A stretch of 48,422 nt of DNA from Candidatus Anaerostipes avistercoris (GCA_019119895.1 DWWD01000043.1:1-48422), one strand, 5' to 3'; shown: positions 16,451 to 25,527, counted from the first letter of the stretch. Numbers and translations are program-made. The notes: generated by a model from the letters alone, not told the origin.

Positions 16451-16957
16451 TTATCTTTTCCCTTTATCCCGGTAATATTTCCAGAGAATTATCTTTTCAA
16501 AATATCTCTTGATCACAATCTGTATTTCTTCCTTTGGATGAATCGGCCGTACAAGAATACTGCGGATTCCCGCGCGGTTCGCTCCGTATATATCCGTAAA
16601 CAGCTGATCCCCCACAAACAGCGTGTTCTCTCTTCTGGTTCCCATCATTTTCATTGCCTTTTCATATCCTTTGACGGACGGCTTGTTTGCTTTGTAAATA
16701 TAATGGGTCCCGCCGACGTCCTCACAAAACTTTTTTACCCGCGGTTCTTTGTTGTTGCTGGTAAAACAGAATTCAAAACCAATCTCTTTCAATCGCCGAA
16801 ATAATTGTTTTGCCCGTCTGTCCGCCGGCATGTTATGTCTTACCAGAGTATTGTCAACATCAAAAATAACACCCCTGTAACCTTTGTCAAAGTACTCCTC
16901 AAAATTAATATCATATGTACTACCGATATCTTCTGCCGGATAAAATTTCTGAAACAT
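16451..16957 (-). CDS. yqeG: YqeG-family HAD-IIIA phosphatase
   Basis: 168 residues from the chosen ATG (MFQKFYPAEDI). HAD motif I is FDVDNTLV, motif II FTSNN, motif III the Lys in KPSVKGYEKAMKMM and motif IV VGDQLFTDIYGANRAG. It is an intracellular phosphatase; a phosphatidylglycerophosphate phosphatase role is proposed for related proteins, which I cannot confirm. An earlier in-frame ATG at 17041 is rejected: a promoter (16995-17023) lies between the two, and GGGAG stands 8 nt before the ATG at 16957. In B. subtilis yqeG sits next to shikimate pathway genes, and here the shikimate kinase fusion is nearby. Confidence 0.92.
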   Translation of the reverse strand: MFQKFYPAEDIGSTYDINFEEYFDKGYRGVIFDVDNTLVRHNMPADRRAKQLFRRLKEIGFEFCFTSNNKEPRVKKFCEDVGGTHYIYKANKPSVKGYEKAMKMMGTRRENTLFVGDQLFTDIYGANRAGIRSILVRPIHPKEEIQIVIKRYFEKIILWKYYRDKGKR

Positions 16958-16994
16958 ATTGTTATCTCCCATCTCGTATCCATTTGCTTTTTTT

Positions 16995-17023
16995 ATTTTA
17001 TAACAGCCCTGTTTATTGTGCAA
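16995..17023 (-). promoter_or_regulatory. Promoter of yqeG
   Basis: Minus-strand TTGCAC (17023-17018), 17-nt spacer, TAAAAT (17000-16995), leader ~31 nt. It decides the yqeG start at 16957. Confidence 0.7.
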
Positions 17024-17226
17024 TATTTTTTTACTTTCCATTTGTATCTTTTACTTTCGCGCTGGTTTTATGAAAATTAAGTTAAACTTAATAAATTTTC
17101 CCATTTTTTTACCAGCAGACACTTTAATTCTTCGCAGTTTTAATATATGATATAGATAATAGATAGTTAAAAGTGTAACAAAGAACTTCCCAGGTATCAT
17201 TCTTATGAGGGAAAGGAGGAATTCCA

Positions 17227-18297
17227 TTGAATCCAAATCATTTGACCAGTGCAATGATTGACAAAATTGTTGAGCGCAGAATTGAAGAAATGGCAGAATC
17301 ACCGGATACGGCAATCAGACAGCTGCTGAATTACTCAAGCCACTTCTCGTCCAGCCGTTTCCAGGCTCCTGTTTTTTCTATTTTGCAGCATCTTCTTGCC
17401 AATGAAGACAGTCAGTATCATATCATGCTCCAGAATCTGCTTCAGAATGTTTCCCATTCAGCCATCAAAAATTTAGGAATCAATCTTGGATACAACAGCT
17501 GGACCAAGGGCGCTCAGACAGTCCGCGCCACGGCTCAGAAAGCCGGCTACTGCATCCCTTGGATTATTATTTTTCACTGGAATCCGGCCAAATCCACCAT
17601 TGTAAATCTGAAAAACATGGCGCGGTTTATTCGTGACGGAAATAAAATCGGCATTTATGCTTTCTGCATCCGGCAGGAGGCTCCTCACCAGTCTTTTGGT
17701 GAAATTTTTGATATTTTCAGCAAATATTCTGACAGTACATTTTTCTGGATGATTCCGAATCAAATGCTGGCCCCTGTTCATCTTGATATGATTCAAAAAT
17801 GTGAAAATGTTCTTGCTATTTTCGACGGCGAAGGATCTTACAGCCACAGAAATATTTCTCTGCTGAGAGAACGAAAAGCTCTGTTCGCCATCTATCATAT
17901 ATATTCATCCTTTAATTCCAATGAAAAAATGAGCGCAGACCAGTGGATGGATTATTATAAAATGTACCAGAGTCCTTTTGTTTTCTTCCTTCCGGATGAA
18001 TCCTGCAGTGAAGAAGACAGAGAAAATGCTTCTGCTTACATAGATAACGCAAGACTTCATCAGAAATTTCCATACTATATCGTAGATTTTTATACCGACA
18101 TTTTAGAAATCAGTCATATGATATCCGGCGCTGACTGTTATCTGGAAATTGATTCTTCCGGACAGGTTGTTTATCCGAAAACCGCTCAGATGTTCGTTCC
18201 GGATTCACGGCTGAACGGTTATCTTGCTTCTTCTATGCCGGCTACCATCCAGGCCGGTCAGCACAGGATCTGGAAACCGTCTGCAAGATCTGTCTGA
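17227..18297 (+). CDS. Radical-SAM-like protein lacking the Fe-S cysteine motif
   Basis: 356 residues, starting with TTG at 17227 behind AAAGGAGGA at a 6-7 nt spacing; no better start exists. The layout follows clostridial radical SAM/SPASM-type proteins: a helical N-terminus (1-85), KNLGINLGYN, then AGYCIPWIIIFHWNP (about 106-120), where family members continue with CNLxCxGCW; here it reads NPAKSTIVNLKN with no CX3CX2C. NVLAIFDGEGS matches the barrel strand normally read as AISIEG, and CYLEIDSSGQVVYPKTAQM matches the C-terminal CYLHIN.NGD..PC segment without its second Cys. It has its own terminator. It is probably a pseudoenzyme or binding protein. The homology call is mine from motif order and is tentative. 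Confidence 0.6.
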   Translation: MNPNHLTSAMIDKIVERRIEEMAESPDTAIRQLLNYSSHFSSSRFQAPVFSILQHLLANEDSQYHIMLQNLLQNVSHSAIKNLGINLGYNSWTKGAQTVRATAQKAGYCIPWIIIFHWNPAKSTIVNLKNMARFIRDGNKIGIYAFCIRQEAPHQSFGEIFDIFSKYSDSTFFWMIPNQMLAPVHLDMIQKCENVLAIFDGEGSYSHRNISLLRERKALFAIYHIYSSFNSNEKMSADQWMDYYKMYQSPFVFFLPDESCSEEDRENASAYIDNARLHQKFPYYIVDFYTDILEISHMISGADCYLEIDSSGQVVYPKTAQMFVPDSRLNGYLASSMPATIQAGQHRIWKPSARSV

Positions 18298-18307
18298 ATG
18301 CAGGCAG

Positions 18308-18341
18308 CCGCGGAAAGGATGACTCCTATCCGCGGTTTTTT
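18308..18341 (+). terminator. Terminator of the radical-SAM-like gene
   Basis: Stem CCGCGGA-A-AGGA / TCCT-A-TCCGCGG with loop TGAC, followed by six T. It is oriented for the plus strand only. Confidence 0.9.
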
Positions 18342-18349
18342 CATAGTTC

Positions 18350-19357
18350 CTATCTTTGAAGATATGCGTCAACCAGTTCTTTAGAAACTTCATCTTCAAT
18401 TTCATCATAAATATCAGATGCAGCATCACGAATCTGTTCTTTTGTTTCATCACTTAACCTGATGATTTTTGTTCCGCTGTCTTCAATGGTTTTAATTCTG
18501 TCTTCAATCCTGTCGTCGGACGCCTGTCTCGCATATTCTTTTGCTGTCTCTGCAGCCTCAGTAATGATTTTCTGCTGGTCTTCCGGCAAATCTTTGTAAA
18601 ATTCATCGCTGACGATCAGAGAAATATAATGCGGAAGATGATTGGTTTCCACAACATAATCCTGCTGCTCATATAACTTGCTGGAAACAATGACCTCATA
18701 CGGATTTTCCTGTGCATCGATCGTACCCTGCTGAAGTCCGATATATACTTCACTGAAGGTCATCGGCGTAGGATTCGCTCCCAGGTCTTTCCAGAAATCC
18801 AGATGATAACTGTTTTCCATTGTACGGATTTTCTGTCCTTTAAAATCACTGATGTCTCTGATTTCCTTATTGGTGGACATGACACGGAATCCCTGATCCG
18901 CATATCCAAGGAGTTTATAGCCTCCGTCCTCATAGACCTTTTCCATTTTCTGATAGAATTCAGGATTATCCACTGCTTCCCGGGCCTCCTCAATCGTAGA
19001 GAAAGCACTCGGCAGGTCAAATACCGCTGTATCCGGGAGAAATGTTACCTGTGGCGCCGTATTCTGAACGACAAACGGGATATCTCCGTCCCTGCAGCTT
19101 TCCAGCAGCTCCCGGTCTCCTCCCAGCGTACTGTTTGGATATACTTCTATTTTCATCTTTCCATCGCTTAAACGGCTCACCTCGTCGGCAAACTTTTCCG
19201 CGTAAATCTGCGTTACAGTATCCTCCGGACTGGAAGTTCCCAGCGGCCACGCATAGCGCTGCACCTCATCGGAAGACTGTTTTTTCTTACATCCTGATAA
19301 GGCAATTCCGATCACCAGGACACTTAATACAATAAGACATACTTTCCATTTCTTCAT
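18350..19357 (-). CDS. dctP: TRAP transporter solute-binding protein (DctP type)
   Basis: 335 residues. The start is set at MKKWKVCL (19357), preceded by GGGAGGTG; an upstream ATG at 19381 would disturb the signal peptide. The hydrophobic stretch ends in the lipobox ALSGC, so the protein is a lipoprotein on the outer face of the membrane. DctP landmarks are present: YAEKFADEVSRLSDGKMKIEVYPN in two parts, GYADQGFRVMSTN, the carboxylate-binding Arg in GQKIRTMEN, and GLQQGTIDAQENP. It captures an organic acid for the DctQ/DctM pair encoded just upstream (1 nt gap to dctM). Quinate, shikimate or a phenolic acid are candidates from context only. Confidence 0.95.
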   Translation of the reverse strand: MKKWKVCLIVLSVLVIGIALSGCKKKQSSDEVQRYAWPLGTSSPEDTVTQIYAEKFADEVSRLSDGKMKIEVYPNSTLGGDRELLESCRDGDIPFVVQNTAPQVTFLPDTAVFDLPSAFSTIEEAREAVDNPEFYQKMEKVYEDGGYKLLGYADQGFRVMSTNKEIRDISDFKGQKIRTMENSYHLDFWKDLGANPTPMTFSEVYIGLQQGTIDAQENPYEVIVSSKLYEQQDYVVETNHLPHYISLIVSDEFYKDLPEDQQKIITEAAETAKEYARQASDDRIEDRIKTIEDSGTKIIRLSDETKEQIRDAASDIYDEIEDEVSKELVDAYLQR

Positions 19358-19358
19358 C

Positions 19359-20657
19359 TTACGCACCTCCCAGTAAAACAAGACTGATCTGAGGGATAAA
19401 AGTAATCAGCACCAGAGCCGCCAGGAAACATACGATCAGCGGCAGCGCTTTCCTTGCAATTTCCATGATCGGAATATCCGTAAGGGAGGACGCCACAAAC
19501 AGATTGACGCCGATCGGCGGCGTTACAAATCCGATTGCCAGATTGACGACCATCATCACTCCAAAGTGGATCGGATTCATTCCGATTGCCGTAGCAATGG
19601 GCAGAAGAATCGGAGTTAAGATTAAGATCGCCGGTGTTGTATCCATGACCATTCCCACAAACAGCAGGAAAATATTGATTACAAGAAGAATCACGATTTC
19701 ATTATGGAAATTTCCAAGGATCCATTCACTGATGGTCTGAGGGACCTGCATCAAAGTCAGCACCCTGGAAAATGCGGTAGACGCAGCCAGAATGAACAAA
19801 ATCGGTGCATAGGTTCTCACGCCCTCTACCAGCATCGGCCATAAATCCTTCACTTTCATGGATTTGTATATAAACATGCTGACGATGATGGAATAAAATA
19901 CGGAGATAACTGCAGCTTCTGTAGGGGAAGCAATTCCTGCATAAATACATCCCAGAATAATGACCGGGCTCAAAATTGCAAAGAAACTGTCTTTAAATAC
20001 CCCGAAAAATCCTCTTTCATGAAGTTCATCAACTGCTTTTCGGATTTTTTCCTTATCTTCTCCATGTTTTCTGCAGTAAAACACTGCGTAAACCATCATC
20101 AGGAGACCGATCAGGATGCCCGGAACAATTCCCGCGATAAACAGGTCGCTGACAGATTCTCCCGAAGCTATGCCGAACATAATAAACGGAATGCTTGGAG
20201 GGATAATAACTCCCAGCCCTCCTGCCACCGCAACAATGGATGTGGCAAAGACCTTGTCATATCCCAGCTTGATCAGGATCGGAATCGTCATACTCCCCAC
20301 TGCTGCAACCGTCGCTGGGCCGGAACCTGAAATAGCGCCGTAAAACAGACAGGTTACGATCACCGCACATGGCATTCCTGCCGTCAGCCTGCCGATAAAA
20401 AATACAAATACATCAAAAATCTTTTTGGAAATGCCGCCTTTTGCCATGATCATTCCGGACAGAACGAACATCGGCACTGCCAGAAGCGGAAAACTGTCAA
20501 TTCCGCCCAGCATAGAACGGATCACAAATGTGCCGCTTGCCGTAAAAGACGGATCAAATGCTCCCGGAAGTACGGAAACGATGCCAAGACCGATAGAAAT
20601 TGGAATCGCTATGATCAGGCATAAGAAAAATATAATAAATACTGCTAATGCTGACAT
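19359..20657 (-). CDS. dctM: TRAP transporter large permease (DctM)
   Basis: 432 residues, about 12-13 membrane helices, full length for DctM. Characteristic segments are FFIGRLTAGMPCAVIV, the GAISGSGPATVAAVGSMTIP loop, GVIIPPSIPFIMFGIASGES, and near the C-terminus GMVMDTTPAILILTPILLP and GFVTPPIGVNLFV. It is the sodium-coupled transport subunit. Its ATG, behind GGAGGAGGAAGG, overlaps the dctQ end by 13 nt, and its stop is 1 nt before dctP, so dctQ-dctM-dctP is one translationally coupled unit. Confidence 0.96.
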   Translation of the reverse strand: MSALAVFIIFFLCLIIAIPISIGLGIVSVLPGAFDPSFTASGTFVIRSMLGGIDSFPLLAVPMFVLSGMIMAKGGISKKIFDVFVFFIGRLTAGMPCAVIVTCLFYGAISGSGPATVAAVGSMTIPILIKLGYDKVFATSIVAVAGGLGVIIPPSIPFIMFGIASGESVSDLFIAGIVPGILIGLLMMVYAVFYCRKHGEDKEKIRKAVDELHERGFFGVFKDSFFAILSPVIILGCIYAGIASPTEAAVISVFYSIIVSMFIYKSMKVKDLWPMLVEGVRTYAPILFILAASTAFSRVLTLMQVPQTISEWILGNFHNEIVILLVINIFLLFVGMVMDTTPAILILTPILLPIATAIGMNPIHFGVMMVVNLAIGFVTPPIGVNLFVASSLTDIPIMEIARKALPLIVCFLAALVLITFIPQISLVLLGGA

Positions 20658-21145
20658 CCTTCCTCCTCCTTATTTTTTTTTACTGCGATTTTAAACTCGA
20701 TGATCCAGCGCTGTATGATCCGAAACGCCACAAGAACAAAACTTACCAGCGGCGCTGCCTGAATATAGTACATAGGAATTCCGCATGCCGGACTCACCTG
20801 ACCGCTTTCAAAGGCACTCCTTAAATACATCACAGCATAAGGGATCAGATAGAAGAAGAATACCAGCTCAATGGTGTGATTTACGACTTTGAAAATCGCC
20901 TGTCCTCTTCTCGGAAACATCCCGACAAACTGTTCGATTTTAATTGAAATACATTTTTTTGTACAATAACTAACGCTTAAAAAACCGGACCAGATGAATA
21001 AATACCTTGTTATTTCCTCTGACCAGGATAAAGAAGCGCCCAGAGCGTATCTGGCAAATACCTGAATTCCCATGATCACTGTCATTGCAATCAACAGCGC
21101 TACCATGAGAAACTCTTCCAGATTCTCATTCAGCCATTTTAACAT
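20645..21145 (-). CDS. dctQ: TRAP transporter small permease (DctQ)
   Basis: 166 residues with four predicted membrane helices. The family hallmark QVFARYALGASLSWSEEITRYLFIW is present in two halves, with the conserved W-(S/T)-E-E. It forms the membrane complex with DctM. It starts 21 nt after the GntP-type permease gene with AAAGGAAG before the ATG, and overlaps dctM. Separate dctQ and dctM genes (no fusion) are present. Confidence 0.93.
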   Translation of the reverse strand: MLKWLNENLEEFLMVALLIAMTVIMGIQVFARYALGASLSWSEEITRYLFIWSGFLSVSYCTKKCISIKIEQFVGMFPRRGQAIFKVVNHTIELVFFFYLIPYAVMYLRSAFESGQVSPACGIPMYYIQAAPLVSFVLVAFRIIQRWIIEFKIAVKKNKEEEGCQH

Positions 21146-21166
21146 AATACTGCTTCCTTTCCTCTC

Positions 21167-22471
21167 TTAATAAATGATGACCGCCACTATAACTGCGCAC
21201 AAAGAACCAAGCATCGGCGCAAGAACAGATGTGACAAAGACATACCAGTAACTTTCCGCCAGACTTAAGTTCATCCATCGAAGCTGCGCTACCATTCCGC
21301 CCGCATTCGGAAGGGTATTCATCCCCGTGGCACATGCCGGTGCCCGTCTGTGAAGCGCACCTGCGTTAGCTCCCTGAGCAAGGAGCCCGTCAGACAAATG
21401 CTCAAAAAACATGGCAATCGCCGATGTTCCGCTTCCTAGAATTCCCGCCAGAACATTCAGTCCGATGAATTCTGTTACATATGCGTTCAGATCCAGATTC
21501 ATAGCAAAATCAATGATACTCTGGAATCCCGGACAGCTCTGGAGCACGCCGGAAAATCCAAGAATCGCCGCCGCCATGATCGTGGCTCCAATTCCATTGT
21601 TGACTCCTTTGTCCAGGATTTTCTTCACCGACTTCAGCTGCTTCCGGCAAAAGATTACGATCGACAGAGATCCGATAAACAAACTTAATACTACGATCGC
21701 ATTGGTATCCATTTCTGTCAGATTGGATAACGCCAGAACCAGACCGACAGATAATACCAGTGGAATCAACGCAATACCAAATCCCGGAAGATCATCCCTC
21801 GTCGGAACAATTTTCACCGGTTTCGATTCATCGATGGCTGTTCCTTCCTTGATCGCTGCTTTTTTGGCAGCATGCACCATATAAAAATATCCGATGCAGA
21901 TTGACACTATAAACGCCACCCAGCCAAGGATCGGAGCAGAGCCCATGGAAGTTCCCAGATATTGAGCCGGCATGATATTCGTGATATTGATCGCATATGG
22001 AAGCATTGCTGAACAGGTCGCACCGATAAAGATGATTCCCGGAATCATGCGGTACGGATATCCCGCCTGCTTCATCATGATCGTAGCGATCGGCGCCAGT
22101 ACAAACAGTACGACAAAACCAGATACCCCGACATACACAAATACGGTAGAAAGCAGGGTAATGGAGAAAATCACTCTCTTCGCTCCCAGTTTTTCTGTTA
22201 TGACATTGGCAATGGTTTCCGCACATCCGGATTCACCCATCAGCTCACCAAATACGGCTCCGATCACAAGCACAAACAGATTGCCCTGTATAAAACCTAC
22301 ATATCCCTCAGCATAGGATCCCAGCGCATCCCACCAGTCCAGTCTGCTGGTCAGTATGATAATAAAGGAAACAAGGATCGTAGATGTAAAGACATCGACC
22401 CCTTTCCAGACTACGACGACAAAAATAACCGCCGCAAGTAAAAGTCCGATTACTGAAGTTGTTGTTGCCAT
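21167..22471 (-). CDS. GntP/citrate-type organic acid permease
   Basis: 434 residues, about 12 hydrophobic helices. Segments such as VLVIGAVFGELMGESGCAET, FVYVGVSGFVVLFVLAPIA and GVLQSCPGFQSIID resemble GntP-family gluconate/H+ and related anion symporters, with a central re-entrant GIGATIMAAAILGFSGV. The N-terminal pattern also fits the wider ion-transporter superfamily. It is the second organic-acid carrier in this operon, between the hydrolase (31 nt) and dctQ (21 nt). The substrate is unknown; a hydroxy acid is likely by family. Confidence 0.85.
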   Translation of the reverse strand: MATTTSVIGLLLAAVIFVVVVWKGVDVFTSTILVSFIIILTSRLDWWDALGSYAEGYVGFIQGNLFVLVIGAVFGELMGESGCAETIANVITEKLGAKRVIFSITLLSTVFVYVGVSGFVVLFVLAPIATIMMKQAGYPYRMIPGIIFIGATCSAMLPYAINITNIMPAQYLGTSMGSAPILGWVAFIVSICIGYFYMVHAAKKAAIKEGTAIDESKPVKIVPTRDDLPGFGIALIPLVLSVGLVLALSNLTEMDTNAIVVLSLFIGSLSIVIFCRKQLKSVKKILDKGVNNGIGATIMAAAILGFSGVLQSCPGFQSIIDFAMNLDLNAYVTEFIGLNVLAGILGSGTSAIAMFFEHLSDGLLAQGANAGALHRRAPACATGMNTLPNAGGMVAQLRWMNLSLAESYWYVFVTSVLAPMLGSLCAVIVAVIIY

Positions 22472-22502
22472 TCTTTCTTTTCCTTCTTTTTTCTTTTTCT
22501 TC

Positions 22503-23423
22503 TTATTTCATTTCTTCGTCTTCTCCTGCAGTGCGGATGTTCCGAAATGGTTTCCTGTATGGATTTTTCCCGCCATAGAAACATTCATCCAGGAAATCAA
22601 CACATCTCCCAATGTTTTTGTCACTTTTCATTTCCGGTGAACCGTGAGGTTCGCCGTCGAAAAGATCCAGAACCACTCTGTCCTCTCCGCATACTTCTTT
22701 CACTTTCTGATACATGTAAACAGACTGGTGATAATCTACTACCCTGTCATCCGTTCCATGCTGCAGAAGCATCGGCGGACAATTCTCATCCACATACCGG
22801 ATTGGGCTGACCCTGCAGGTTCTCTCCGGATACAAAATAGGATTGTACCCCAGCAGATCTGTCATCTCCGTGCCAAAGTGTTCGGCAGAGCATAATTCGC
22901 TCATGGTATACCATGCAATGGCACACTGAATCTCTGACGACGCACGCTCTCCTGTCGTAAGGTCGTCACAGTCTGCCCGGTCTCCGGTGACAGCCATCAG
23001 CTGTGTCACAACTCCACCGGCTGAATTCCCCCAGACCGCAAAGCGCTCCGGATCCAGATTCAGCTCTCTGGCATGTCTCCGCAGATATCTGACTGCGGCT
23101 TTGCCGTCAATCAGCTGGGCCGGCCATTTTGCTTCCTGACAGAGCCGGTATTCCACAGTGGCCACTGCGTATCCCTGGGTCACAGGCAGACACATGGATT
23201 TGATATAATGACTTCTTTTGTGTCCGGTCACAAATGCTCCGCCGTGGAAAAGTATCACCACAGGAAATGGTCCTTCTCCTTCATCCGGATAAAAGATATC
23301 CAGAATCTGGTTCACCGACTGATCTGCATAGGAAAGATCCAGTTTCGTCTCCCTGAACTGCGTCACATCGATTTCCGGCTCTGCTTCCAGGAATTCCTCC
23401 CGATTTCGAAATACATCTGCCAT
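22503..23423 (-). CDS. Alpha/beta-hydrolase (HSL/carboxylesterase type)
   Basis: 306 residues from MADVFRNREE (23423), chosen because AAGGAGG lies 8 nt before it; a longer in-frame start at 23456 has no site. The oxyanion motif FHGGAFVTG, nucleophile elbow GNSAGG (Ser), acid in GTDDRVVDYHQS (Asp) and FDGEPHGSPEM (His) make a complete triad. There is no signal peptide, so it acts in the cytoplasm on small imported esters. It lies between aroD and two organic-acid transporters; hydrolysis of a plant ester such as a caffeoylquinate-type compound would feed the neighbouring genes. That substrate is inference. A terminator-like hairpin separates it from aroD. Confidence 0.9.
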   Translation of the reverse strand: MADVFRNREEFLEAEPEIDVTQFRETKLDLSYADQSVNQILDIFYPDEGEGPFPVVILFHGGAFVTGHKRSHYIKSMCLPVTQGYAVATVEYRLCQEAKWPAQLIDGKAAVRYLRRHARELNLDPERFAVWGNSAGGVVTQLMAVTGDRADCDDLTTGERASSEIQCAIAWYTMSELCSAEHFGTEMTDLLGYNPILYPERTCRVSPIRYVDENCPPMLLQHGTDDRVVDYHQSVYMYQKVKEVCGEDRVVLDLFDGEPHGSPEMKSDKNIGRCVDFLDECFYGGKNPYRKPFRNIRTAGEDEEMK

Positions 23424-23454
23424 CTCATGATCCTCCTTTCTTCTTTCTACAAGC

Positions 23455-23493
23455 AAAAAACTGACAGTCTTTCTTCCATCCTGCCAGTTTTTT
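23455..23493 (-). terminator. Internal terminator between aroD and the hydrolase gene
   Basis: Minus-strand stem AAAAAACTGGCAG ... CTGTCAGTTTTTT (one mismatch) right after the aroD stop and 30 nt before the hydrolase start. It divides the eight-gene cluster into an upstream enzyme/carrier part and a downstream hydrolase/transporter part, and may be leaky. Confidence 0.75.
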
Positions 23494-23509
23494 GTTTTAT
23501 GTCTATTCT

Positions 23510-24271
23510 TTAAAGGCTTTTATGAAGTAATTCCAAAACAATTTTCAGATCTTCCACACCCATCTGTCCCGGGGCAGAAGCCTTCTTTGCTGCGCCAAAG
23601 GTCAGCGCTGATCCGAAAACTTCTCCGCACAGACGGCTGATGACTCCGGTTCCTGCCATTGACATTGTAATGATCGGCCGGTCAGCATACTCTGTATACA
23701 TTTCTTCTGTTGCGGAAAGCAGGGTCAGCACATCCTTTTTGCAGTTCGGCATAACCGCTATTTTCGGAATATCCGCATCCAGCTCCTGCATTTTACGGAG
23801 CCTCTTTACGATTTCATCTTTCTCCGGTGTCTTGTCGAAGTCATGATTGGAAGCAACGACTTTTACGCCGCATGCATGTGCATTTTTCACGATTTCTTTT
23901 ACAATGTCATCTCCGGTGAATACTTCCACATCCACAAGATCTACATAACCGGACTGTGCCGCCTTAATATTCAATTCCTTATATGGCTCTGGCTCGATGA
24001 CTTTTTCTCCGCCTTCTTTTGATGTGCGGAATGTAAACAGAATCGGAGTATCTCCGAGAGCTTCTCTCAGATCCTTTAATACATCTTCCACTTTATCAAA
24101 TTCAAATACATTTTCAAACCAGTCGACACGCCATTCTACTACATCCACCGGAATGCTGTCAAAAGTCTTTGCTTCTGTGATGATCTCTTCTTTCGTTACT
24201 CCAACAATCGGGACACAGATTTTCGGGATCCCCGCTCCGATTTCAATATTTCTTACTTTCACCGTATTCAT
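23510..24271 (-). CDS. aroD: Type I 3-dehydroquinate dehydratase
   Basis: 253 residues from ATG 24271; a GTG at 24277 is only 2 nt from AGGAGG, while the ATG has 8 nt. With this start the catalytic residues fall at His143 (ASNHDF) and Lys170 (DIPKIAVMP), the same numbers as in the Salmonella/E. coli enzymes. EWRVDWFENV and FTFRTSKEGG complete the substrate site. It interconverts 3-dehydroquinate and 3-dehydroshikimate through a Schiff base. Placement beside a YdiB-like dehydrogenase and an MFS carrier, not with other aro biosynthesis genes, suggests a catabolic role. E. coli has the same trio as ydiM/N-ydiB-aroD. Confidence 0.96.
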   Translation of the reverse strand: MNTVKVRNIEIGAGIPKICVPIVGVTKEEIITEAKTFDSIPVDVVEWRVDWFENVFEFDKVEDVLKDLREALGDTPILFTFRTSKEGGEKVIEPEPYKELNIKAAQSGYVDLVDVEVFTGDDIVKEIVKNAHACGVKVVASNHDFDKTPEKDEIVKRLRKMQELDADIPKIAVMPNCKKDVLTLLSATEEMYTEYADRPIITMSMAGTGVISRLCGEVFGSALTFGAAKKASAPGQMGVEDLKIVLELLHKSL

Positions 24272-24306
24272 TGGCACTTCCTCCTAATATTTGCCGATTT
24301 GAATTC

Positions 24307-25497
24307 CTATTTTGCAGCTTCTTCTGCATTCTTTAATAATACACCATATCTGGCGTTTACGAAAACTGCAAGAAGCACGCCGATGACTGTAATGACAATG
24401 TTCATTACAATAACTGCAGATGAAGTCATATTTGACGCTGCTGTAAGAATCGTATAATTACATAAACTTGACGCGATCATAACCAAACTTGTGATGGTTC
24501 CTTTGATCTTAGGGAACAGGTCATTAACAACTGCTGTTGCCATCTGAAGGACTCCTCCTGCTGCCGCATAACCGATCACAAACGCACCAACATAGCAGAT
24601 CATCGGTGTTTTGATCAGGTATACTAATACAAGCATGACAGCTGAAATTGCCGGATAGATTACAAGGAATCTTACCTGTTTGAACTTTGTAATCAGAATA
24701 CTTGTTACAACCAGCGCAGCCATCGTTCCTGCAGAATAATAAGTCTGCATAATGGATACATTCTCAGAAGCGATTCCCGCAACATCTGTACCGAATGTCT
24801 GAGCACAGTTTAACCATAACTGGAAAGTTGCTGTACTTGTAAATCCAATCAGAATCAGGGCAACACTTTCAACGGAGAAGTGTGCATTTTTCAGATTGCT
24901 GATAAAGGATTCGGATTTTCCGCTCTCAGACGCTGCCGGAAGCGGTGCAAAGATTGCCAGGATTCCCAGAACTGCAATCACAATACCGCATACCAGTGGC
25001 AGCATCAGATATGACATACTGGTTCCTGCTACAACGCCTAAGAAGAATGGCATTAAAAGCTGTGCGATGGAAATAAAGAACTTAATTCCCATGGTCGCAA
25101 TACCGGTATACTTGTAAATGATCTCAGCAACTGCAGGATATGTAGCTGTATCAAGGAATGAGTTTGCGATTCCTCCTAAAACAGCCGCGATATAAGCAAT
25201 CGTTGTGTTTGGCGAAAATGCGATTCCTACAAAAAAGATAACATAAGAAGCGCATCCAATCAATACAGAAAGACGGCGTCCCAGTTTGTCAGATAAAGGT
25301 CCCGCAAACGGAAGGGAGATCAGTCGTCCCAGTCCCAGTGCAGCCGCAATGGAGGTAACCGCCATAACATCGTTTAATCCCCACTGCTCAGAAAGCATTT
25401 CTTTTACAACCTGCTGGCTCAGGATAGAACATCCAATTCCGTGTATAAAATAGTTTAAATAAAGAATTAACGCACTTGGTAAATATTTTTTATCCAT
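24307..25497 (-). CDS. MFS transporter, probable shikimate/quinate carrier
   Basis: 396 residues with 12 predicted helices. MFS motif A appears as FAGPLSDKLGRRLSVLIG after helix 2; the central loop (ASESGKSESFISNLKNAHF) divides two six-helix halves. It starts 30 nt after the ydiB-like gene and precedes aroD by 35 nt. Its position matches the YdiM/YdiN carriers next to ydiB and aroD in E. coli, so a hydroaromatic acid is the best guess for substrate; the sequence alone does not show it. Confidence 0.88.
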   Translation of the reverse strand: MDKKYLPSALILYLNYFIHGIGCSILSQQVVKEMLSEQWGLNDVMAVTSIAAALGLGRLISLPFAGPLSDKLGRRLSVLIGCASYVIFFVGIAFSPNTTIAYIAAVLGGIANSFLDTATYPAVAEIIYKYTGIATMGIKFFISIAQLLMPFFLGVVAGTSMSYLMLPLVCGIVIAVLGILAIFAPLPAASESGKSESFISNLKNAHFSVESVALILIGFTSTATFQLWLNCAQTFGTDVAGIASENVSIMQTYYSAGTMAALVVTSILITKFKQVRFLVIYPAISAVMLVLVYLIKTPMICYVGAFVIGYAAAGGVLQMATAVVNDLFPKIKGTITSLVMIASSLCNYTILTAASNMTSSAVIVMNIVITVIGVLLAVFVNARYGVLLKNAEEAAK

Positions 25498-25527
25498 TTT
25501 TAATAAGTCCTCTCATTTTTCCTGTTT

